Source: an uncultured Sphaerochaeta sp. (GTDB taxonomy: Bacteria; Spirochaetota; Spirochaetia; Sphaerochaetales; Sphaerochaetaceae). Taken from it: a DNA stretch of 64,000 nucleotides. The notes under the pieces were generated by a model, which saw only the letters and a list, made by a program, of their open reading frames with translations, did no database searches and was not told where the DNA came from. Positions 58,621 through 64,000 of this stretch are shown piece after piece; position 1 is the first letter of the stretch, and the number at the start of each line of letters is the position of its first letter. The stretch spans positions 124,001-188,000 of the forward strand of contig NZ_OY781873.1 in the NCBI RefSeq assembly GCF_963677075.1, given 5' to 3'. A program made the translations under genes and the position numbers.

Positions 58621-60597
58621 ATGGCAAGAGAAAGGTATCTGACAAAATCCCGATTCAAGCTGGCAACTGAATGCCCAACAAAGCTCTTCTATACAGGGAA
58701 AGAGTGCTATGCGAACCAGAATCTTGATGACAGTTTTCTACTTGCCCTGGCAGATGGGGGATTTCAGGTTGGGGAGCTCGCAAAATGCTATTTCCCAGGT
58801 GGCCATGAGATCAAGAGCCTTGACTATGGGCAAGCGCTCAAGGAAACCAATGATCTGCTGCAGACCGACAGTGTCATACTCTATGAAGCAGCCATTGCAA
58901 CCGGGAACCTGTTTATACGCGCTGATATCTTGGTCAAAGAGGGCAAGAAAATCAGGCTCTATGAGGTAAAGGCCAAATCATTCAATCCTGGGGGACCACA
59001 CCCTTTTACCAACCGAGATGGAACGATCAGTGCAACATGGAAGCCGTATCTCTATGATGTGGCATTTCAGAAGTATGTGCTTTCCCTAGCTTTCCCGCAC
59101 TATAAGATATCAGCACATCTTATGATGGCTGACAAATCTGCTGTTTGCCCGACCGATGGATTGAACCAGAAGTTCCGGCTCATCAAAGATGAAACAGGAC
59201 GAAAGGGTGTCACCATAGCAGATACCCTTACCCAGGATGACCTAACACCCCCGATTCTCTGCACCGTACCTGTGGACGCTGAATGCGAGAGAATCTATCA
59301 GAGTCAGCATGAGGTCAACAACACCTCTCTTCAGTTCTCCCAATATGTTGAGTTCTTGGCAGATTCCTATAGTACCGATACAAAGATACATACCCCCATT
59401 GCCTCGAAATGCGCTGCATGTGAGTTCCACACTACCGATGACAATGAAGAATCGAATCTCAAGAGCGGGAAGAAAGAGTGCTGGAGAGAGGTTCTTGGAT
59501 GGAGCGATGAAGATCTTGCATGCCAGACTGTCTTGGATGTCTGGAACTTCAGGAGAAAGGACGATCTGATTGAAGATGGTATCATCAAGATGGATGACAT
59601 CAGTGAGGGTGATATTCATCCAAAACCCGATACAAAACCAGGAATCTCAGCAAGTGAACGACAATGGCTGCAGATTCAAAAGTACAAAACAAAAGACTCT
59701 TCTCCTTGGCTTGATAAAGAGAACCTGATGAAGGAAATGAAGAGCTGGGTTTTCCCCCTTCACTTCATCGACTTCGAGACTACCATGGTTGCTATCCCAT
59801 TCAATGCAGGTCTCCACCCCTATGAAGGAGTTGCATTTCAGTTTTCCCATCATATCGTTCGCTATGATGGTACTGTTGAACATGCTGGAGAGTATCTGAA
59901 CACAGAACGCGGGGTATTTCCCAATTACGAGTTTATACGGGCACTGAAAGAACAGTTGGACCATGACCAGGGAAGCATTTTTCGCTACTCCAACCATGAA
60001 AATACATTCCTAAATTTGATCTATCAGCAACTCACCTCTTATACAGGAGTCATTCCTGACAAAGAGCAACTCCTGAGCTTCATCAAGACCATCACCCATG
60101 CAACAGGCAAGTCTTCTGAGCAGTGGGCAGGAGAAAGAGATATGGTTGATCTGTGGGAAGTTGTGAAACGTTACTATTATGATCCAGCTACAAATGGGTC
60201 AAATTCCATCAAACAGGTACTCCCAGCAATACTGAATAGCTCGACCTTATTGCAAGAGAAATACTCCAAGCCAATCTATGGGATGGAGGGAGGGATTAAG
60301 AGTACTAATTTCAAAGATTGGCAATGGGTCAAGATTAAGGATGGAAAGGTAACTGACCCCTACAAGTTGCTACCAAGGATGTTCCAGGATGTCTCTGAGA
60401 AGGATCTTGAAATTTTGAGCAGTGATGATGAACTCAGGGAAGGGGGTGCCGCTCTCACCGCATATGCAAGAATGCAGTTCGAGGAGATGTCAGACTACGA
60501 ACGTAGCGAAATACAGAAGGCTCTTCTGAAGTACTGCGAATTGGATACGATGGCGATGGTCATGATCTGGGAAGGATTGAAAGATCTCTGCCACTAG
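58621..60597 (+). CDS. DUF2779 protein: Cas4-like nuclease fused to RNase H-like exonuclease
   Basis: Protein of 658 aa with a GAGAGGA ribosome site. The N-terminal part is a PD-(D/E)xK-type fold: LTKSRFKLATECPTKLFYT with the first cluster Cys, FIRADILV (Asp) and RLYEVKAKS (ExK). Cysteines in ASKCAACEF and ECW could complete a Cas4/AddB-like iron-sulphur site. From about 380 a DEDD-type exonuclease begins with HFIDFETTMVAIP (DxE) and ends with KALLKYCELDTMAMVMI. The order matches the DUF2779 family. It probably degrades DNA or RNA. It lies beside HipBA and a nuclease-helicase, suggesting defence or stress. Confidence 0.8.
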   Translation: MARERYLTKSRFKLATECPTKLFYTGKECYANQNLDDSFLLALADGGFQVGELAKCYFPGGHEIKSLDYGQALKETNDLLQTDSVILYEAAIATGNLFIRADILVKEGKKIRLYEVKAKSFNPGGPHPFTNRDGTISATWKPYLYDVAFQKYVLSLAFPHYKISAHLMMADKSAVCPTDGLNQKFRLIKDETGRKGVTIADTLTQDDLTPPILCTVPVDAECERIYQSQHEVNNTSLQFSQYVEFLADSYSTDTKIHTPIASKCAACEFHTTDDNEESNLKSGKKECWREVLGWSDEDLACQTVLDVWNFRRKDDLIEDGIIKMDDISEGDIHPKPDTKPGISASERQWLQIQKYKTKDSSPWLDKENLMKEMKSWVFPLHFIDFETTMVAIPFNAGLHPYEGVAFQFSHHIVRYDGTVEHAGEYLNTERGVFPNYEFIRALKEQLDHDQGSIFRYSNHENTFLNLIYQQLTSYTGVIPDKEQLLSFIKTITHATGKSSEQWAGERDMVDLWEVVKRYYYDPATNGSNSIKQVLPAILNSSTLLQEKYSKPIYGMEGGIKSTNFKDWQWVKIKDGKVTDPYKLLPRMFQDVSEKDLEILSSDDELREGGAALTAYARMQFEEMSDYERSEIQKALLKYCELDTMAMVMIWEGLKDLCH

Positions 60598-60600
60598 GAT

Positions 60601-61833
60601 CTACTGACTGATCTGTTTTGCAATATGAGTGATATTCTCATTACTCACGCCATATTGCCTTGCAAGCTTATTCCACCCTGATAGCGCTGAACGAGTCTGG
60701 TCAATGATTGAAGGAATCTGCTGCTTCGAAAGCTTGGCATTAAGACCCAACCTGAGAAGATGCTCTACATCAGGAGACCTGCCTTCCCCCATGACCATGG
60801 TACTTTGCTCCCCTCCTGGGCCGGAGGAGAAGGTAAGGTCATAAGCCGGAGAAAGTGTCCACTTTCCGTGTGCATCCATGAGGAAGCTAAAGTTTTTCGC
60901 GTGATCATCACGATTATGTGCCAGGACGTTGAATACTGCAAGACGATACATTTTCTCTACCTCCCGGACATCCCTGGTCAACATGGATGTAAGATTCAGC
61001 AAGTCTTGGTAATCAAGTGCGGGAAAGCGAAAATCAGCATGTAACAACCCACTAGCAGTATGCATATGCAAACGATTAGCCCCATTTCGATCAAACCGCT
61101 TGGCAGCAAAATACCCCGGCCCTTCATGGGCTGAGAACAAGTGAACTTCGGGCATTAGTATGCCCGACTGCTTTGCCATCAAGGCATACACATACTCAAT
61201 AGCACCAGCATCGATACCATCTTGTGTGTTTGGAAATTTCACCAACCAAGGCTCATACCCCGCGGTAAATGATTCTTTTCCATGAAGAATTCGCTCTTTG
61301 TTCTCAGAAACACCAATTAATGCCTTTGGTCGTGCGCCAGAGGAGGATCCATTCAACGAAAGAAGACGGCCTACAACCTCTGAGGAGGATCCCACAAATA
61401 CTTCTTGTGCCTGTGATGCAACAACGTTCAAGTCAACTGGCCCACCATCAAAAGGAACATCATACTCAGGTTCATATACCAATGCGCCTAGGCCTTGTGA
61501 TCCAATCATTGCCAATCGATCCAAGGGAGAAAGCTCTGATGGCAAGACACCTTGAGAGCGAACGAAACGATCTAGGAGAAGCCTACCCCAACCGTCAGGA
61601 AGACTGTCATTGAATACACCAGGCAATCCTTCAAACAAACTAAGGTCGAAAGTCTTCACACCTACTTGCAAGGGAAGAGAGAATGGAGAGATTTCAAGGC
61701 CTTGTTCGAGGAAAGACAGTTCATAAGAGAAGTAGATACGACGATCTCGCAATGCCAGACGACCAACAGGAATGGTTTCATTACCAAAATTGATCTTCAC
61801 GAGTAGGGTCTTCACCGCTGTGTAAGGTTTCAT
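60601..61833 (-). CDS. hipA: HipA-family serine/threonine kinase toxin
   Basis: Protein of 410 aa with the N-subdomain 1 region and kinase-like core. Key motifs: GARPKALIGV (Gly-rich nucleotide site), EPWLVKFPN (Lys), AIEYVYALMAKQSGI, catalytic loop VLAHNRDDHAKNFSFLMD (Asp and Asn) and metal site LSPAYDLTFSSG. HipA kinases phosphorylate a tRNA synthetase (GltX in E. coli) and slow growth. The gene overlaps hipB by 4 bases (ATGA). Its stop is 3 bases past the convergent DUF2779 stop. Confidence 0.9.
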   Translation of the reverse strand: MKPYTAVKTLLVKINFGNETIPVGRLALRDRRIYFSYELSFLEQGLEISPFSLPLQVGVKTFDLSLFEGLPGVFNDSLPDGWGRLLLDRFVRSQGVLPSELSPLDRLAMIGSQGLGALVYEPEYDVPFDGGPVDLNVVASQAQEVFVGSSSEVVGRLLSLNGSSSGARPKALIGVSENKERILHGKESFTAGYEPWLVKFPNTQDGIDAGAIEYVYALMAKQSGILMPEVHLFSAHEGPGYFAAKRFDRNGANRLHMHTASGLLHADFRFPALDYQDLLNLTSMLTRDVREVEKMYRLAVFNVLAHNRDDHAKNFSFLMDAHGKWTLSPAYDLTFSSGPGGEQSTMVMGEGRSPDVEHLLRLGLNAKLSKQQIPSIIDQTRSALSGWNKLARQYGVSNENITHIAKQISQ

Positions 61834-62138
61834 GCTTTCCTTCCCCGCTTCCGCTTTGGCAAAGTTTCCAATGCGATGACTTCATCTATTGAGGAGAATG
61901 AGGTTTGTGAAACCTTAGTGGCTGCAACCATAGATTCCAACATACCCAGCACCATCATAAGCTTCAAGAGCGATTCAAAAGATATAACGCCTTGTTGTTC
62001 AAACTTACGTAGGGTTGCCAAGGGAACTCCCGAGCGAACTGACAACCCTTCTTGGGTCAAGTTCATTTGCAATCTGCGCTCTTTCAGGTTCTGTGCAATC
62101 TTCTTCTGGGCTATTGATGGACTTATAAGTGCTATCAT
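61830..62138 (-). CDS. hipB: HipB-like XRE-family antitoxin
   Basis: Protein of 102 aa. XRE helix-turn-helix: NLKERRLQMNLTQEGLSVRS followed by GVPLATLRKFEQQG. The basic tail (PKRKRGRKA) may contact DNA or HipA. As antitoxin it should bind HipA and repress the hipBA promoter. An ATAATA-N10-TATTAT repeat and other AT-rich repeats upstream are candidate operators. Confidence 0.88.
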   Translation of the reverse strand: MIALISPSIAQKKIAQNLKERRLQMNLTQEGLSVRSGVPLATLRKFEQQGVISFESLLKLMMVLGMLESMVAATKVSQTSFSSIDEVIALETLPKRKRGRKA

Positions 62139-62199
62139 AGTATTAATTATACACTATTTTCAATCTTTTGTAATAGTATAATAGTAGTTGTAGTATTAT
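62139..62199 (-). promoter_or_regulatory. hipBA promoter region with AT-rich inverted repeats
   Basis: ATAATA-N10-TATTAT (62178-62199) and ATAGT...ACTAT near 62138-62158 are inverted repeats just upstream of hipB, within a very AT-rich stretch with several TATAAT-like hexamers. Autorepression by HipB is expected from family knowledge. Confidence 0.45.
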
Positions 62200-62328
62200 G
62201 CAATCAACAGATTGGTAGGAACAAATAAGAAAATATTCTTGATTTCATGAGAGTTATTGGGGATTCTGGGAACGATTACTCATCAATAGCATATATTCGA
62301 AATTTCCTACTGTTCTCTGCCACTCATA

Positions 62329-64000
62329 CTATTCTTCCCTTTCAGCTGCCAACAAGGGACTTTCCTCTTCTTCTCCATACCCAGCTATTCTGGTTTTCAA
62401 GAAGTGAGCAAGCTCTGTATTCGTGCAATAGACATAACAGCCTTTCATCCCCCGGCTCATGAGTGTGCGGTAGGTATTGCGGATGATGATGTCGGCTGTT
62501 TTCATTGCCTCCTGATCACCCTTCTTGATAGGTCCTTTCAATCCTTTCAGTGATTGGTCGGTTCTTGCTCGCTTGGTGTAATCAGAGATGACATTCCCCT
62601 TTTCAAATCGGAGGTCATCCCCTATGATCACCCCGACATAGCTGAATTCAAGTCCTTGGGTGGTATGGATACAGCCAACTTGGTTGATCGACCCTTTGGA
62701 AATTGCATAGGTGCCATCACTGCTGAGGTTCCAGTACATGGAAAAGTCATCAATGGTAATATCTGGAACTGAATCTGGATTGTTCTTACTCACCCAATCC
62801 CAACAGTACCCTGCTACAATCCTGGCTTTATCATCTTCCCTATTTCTCTCTTCAATAAGCCTACGCAGTTCATTGGGATTTTCCACTACCCGGAAGTCAT
62901 AGTCGATACCTTCCAAGGTGGGATTGGCTGTCTCTTCCTGGATTCCCAGTACTCCATCAAGCCATGAAAGATATCCGTCAGAACCATTGCAACGGAACTG
63001 GGAGAGAAGCCTCCCCTCTTGCACCTCTGCATTGAATGCTTTGGCCCAATAGAGAATTTGAGCCCGGTCACCATAATCTTGTGCAGTAACGCGCTGGTCT
63101 TCATCAATAAAGAACACGCTGCACCTGCTTGCGTTGATGATCTCCTTGATCTGATCTTCACCGGTAACCTTCGGTCCCTGTTGGGACCGTTTGTTGAGTC
63201 GGTGGGCTTCATCAACAATGAGGGTGCCGAAGTCATTGGTATCTGCATCAACAAATACCGTAGAACCTTTGAACAAGCTGCTGATATTATTTCTCTTGAA
63301 TGCGCCAGAGCGGAGTTTTGCCTCAAACACCTTACGGGGAGCACTGTTCTTTGTCACGTATGCACACACCTGGTCATCATTGATCAACTGCACAAGAAGG
63401 TTGATGGCAACTACTGTCTTCCCCGTTCCAGGTCCCCCTTGTACAATGAAAACCCGTTTCTTCCCGTCCTCTTTACTTCTGCGAGCAAAGGAGAGCATCT
63501 GCTCATAGACTATCTTTTGTTCGTCTATGAGTATGAACTCCTCTTTCCCTCTCAGCATTGCAGAGAGAGCGTCTTGCAGGCTCTTGGAGGGCCGTATCTC
63601 ACCATTATCGATGTAGTACAAGGTTTGCTTTGCATCCCCTGTATGGATGTACTTCTTGATAAACTCCCTAAGCTTCATTACATCACTACGGTAAAAGACT
63701 GGTGATTCATCAAGAAGGCTCTGAAAGTAGTGCTGTTTCAGTGGGTCATCTTCGGATGGTACATAGTTGTGCAAATACGCACAGCTCTCTAAATGGATAG
63801 GAATCGCATGGACATTTGCGTTGAAATTGGAGATAAGGGAACGGTAGGACCATGCTTGGTATGAGGGATGGTGTACTACTTGTTGTCCATGGGAGAAACG
63901 TGTCTGAACATCGATGATCTCCGCCTCCAGAAGTTGGTCGACATAGGGGACAGGTTCAACCTTACTCCACTGCTTCAGCTCTACGATCACGGCATTGTGT
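62329..64000 (-). CDS. DUF2075 nuclease-helicase-like protein, 5' end outside the window
   Basis: At least 556 aa; the frame stays open to the right edge (HNAVIVELKQW), so the GTG at 63990 is internal. VIVELKQWSKV looks like the ExK strand of a PD-(D/E)xK nuclease domain, whose start is missing. The DUF2075 ATPase/helicase core follows: VFIVQGGPGTGKTVVAINLL (Walker A), TLIVDEAHRL (Walker B), FFIDEDQRVT, LLSQFRCNGSDGYLSWL (arginine motif), QVGCIHTTQGLEFSYVGVII and YRTLMSRGMKGCYVYC. A family common in defence and repair islands. It is 190 bases downstream-facing from hipB on the same strand. Confidence 0.85.
   Translation of the reverse strand, partial: HNAVIVELKQWSKVEPVPYVDQLLEAEIIDVQTRFSHGQQVVHHPSYQAWSYRSLISNFNANVHAIPIHLESCAYLHNYVPSEDDPLKQHYFQSLLDESPVFYRSDVMKLREFIKKYIHTGDAKQTLYYIDNGEIRPSKSLQDALSAMLRGKEEFILIDEQKIVYEQMLSFARRSKEDGKKRVFIVQGGPGTGKTVVAINLLVQLINDDQVCAYVTKNSAPRKVFEAKLRSGAFKRNNISSLFKGSTVFVDADTNDFGTLIVDEAHRLNKRSQQGPKVTGEDQIKEIINASRCSVFFIDEDQRVTAQDYGDRAQILYWAKAFNAEVQEGRLLSQFRCNGSDGYLSWLDGVLGIQEETANPTLEGIDYDFRVVENPNELRRLIEERNREDDKARIVAGYCWDWVSKNNPDSVPDITIDDFSMYWNLSSDGTYAISKGSINQVGCIHTTQGLEFSYVGVIIGDDLRFEKGNVISDYTKRARTDQSLKGLKGPIKKGDQEAMKTADIIIRNTYRTLMSRGMKGCYVYCTNTELAHFLKTRIAGYGEEEESPLLAAEREE

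Noticed and set aside
58621..60597. Genuine CRISPR Cas4
   Set aside because: The protein is 658 aa with a second exonuclease domain and no cas neighbours, which fits DUF2779 and not Cas4 itself.
1..64000. tRNA, rRNA or transposon genes
   Set aside because: No cloverleaf-like sequence, rRNA segment, transposase or integrase was seen by eye; a covariance search was not possible.

Overview
The window looks like a chromosome segment of a free-living or host-associated anaerobic spirochaete, most like Sphaerochaeta or a relative. This is an inference from protein style: many secreted lipoproteins with lipoboxes, a GTP-type PEP carboxykinase, many hybrid kinases and HD-GYP proteins, a tripartite tricarboxylate transporter and sucrose phosphorylase. 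No rRNA, tRNA, CRISPR array, transposase or phage gene was recognised.

Layout. 1-641: 5' part of pckG (minus). 1116-7246: four tandem related surface lipoproteins (minus). 7417-9984: a MalT-like STAND/LuxR activator cut in two by one in-frame TAA. 10231-11577: a beta-barrel-like protein and a small lipoprotein (plus). Palindromes of the form GTATCG-N4-CGATAC lie upstream of both lipoprotein units. 12274-20074: a diguanylate cyclase, a 2-hydroxyacid dehydrogenase and a complete RND efflux operon. 20176-24045: an HD-GYP response regulator and a BvgS-like hybrid kinase. 24040-31005: an alpha/beta hydrolase, a nucleotidyltransferase-like protein, a membrane hybrid kinase carrying its own LuxR DNA-binding domain, and a large lipoprotein with two palindromes in front of it. 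31334-35006: three-subunit xanthine-dehydrogenase-type enzyme. 35077-37567: a metal P-type ATPase unit with a small HMA protein and a hemerythrin-like protein; two exact FNR-type boxes (TTGAT-N4-ATCAA) lie 22 bases upstream of the -10 elements. 37746-38754: panE-like gene with a frameshift.

38751-48273 is a catabolic locus: a DASS-type transporter and a short-chain dehydrogenase, divergent, then tctCBA, an Old-Yellow-Enzyme-type reductase, a LacI regulator and a large flavoprotein. The dehydrogenase and tctC promoters both carry a GTTGCATGCAAC-type palindrome over the predicted transcription start, so they probably form one regulon. 48600-50988: sucrose phosphorylase and its LacI repressor, with a clear operator.

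50989-55734 holds the most unusual system. A 7TM-GAF-PAS histidine kinase carries a C-terminal GNAT domain that resembles N-acyl amino acid or acyl-homoserine-lactone synthases. It is divergent from an isoprenylcysteine-methyltransferase-like membrane protein and an HD-GYP response regulator. The kinase coding region has a one-base frameshift near its last transmembrane segments. 55889-57589: macro-domain and VWA proteins. 57590-57866: a repeat-rich gap. 58621 to the end: a defence-like cluster of a DUF2779 nuclease, HipBA and a DUF2075 nuclease-helicase.

Three genes (STAND activator, panE, 7TM kinase) are each broken by one substitution or one-base indel. Either these are recent lesions or some are sequencing errors. 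The sequence alone cannot decide.
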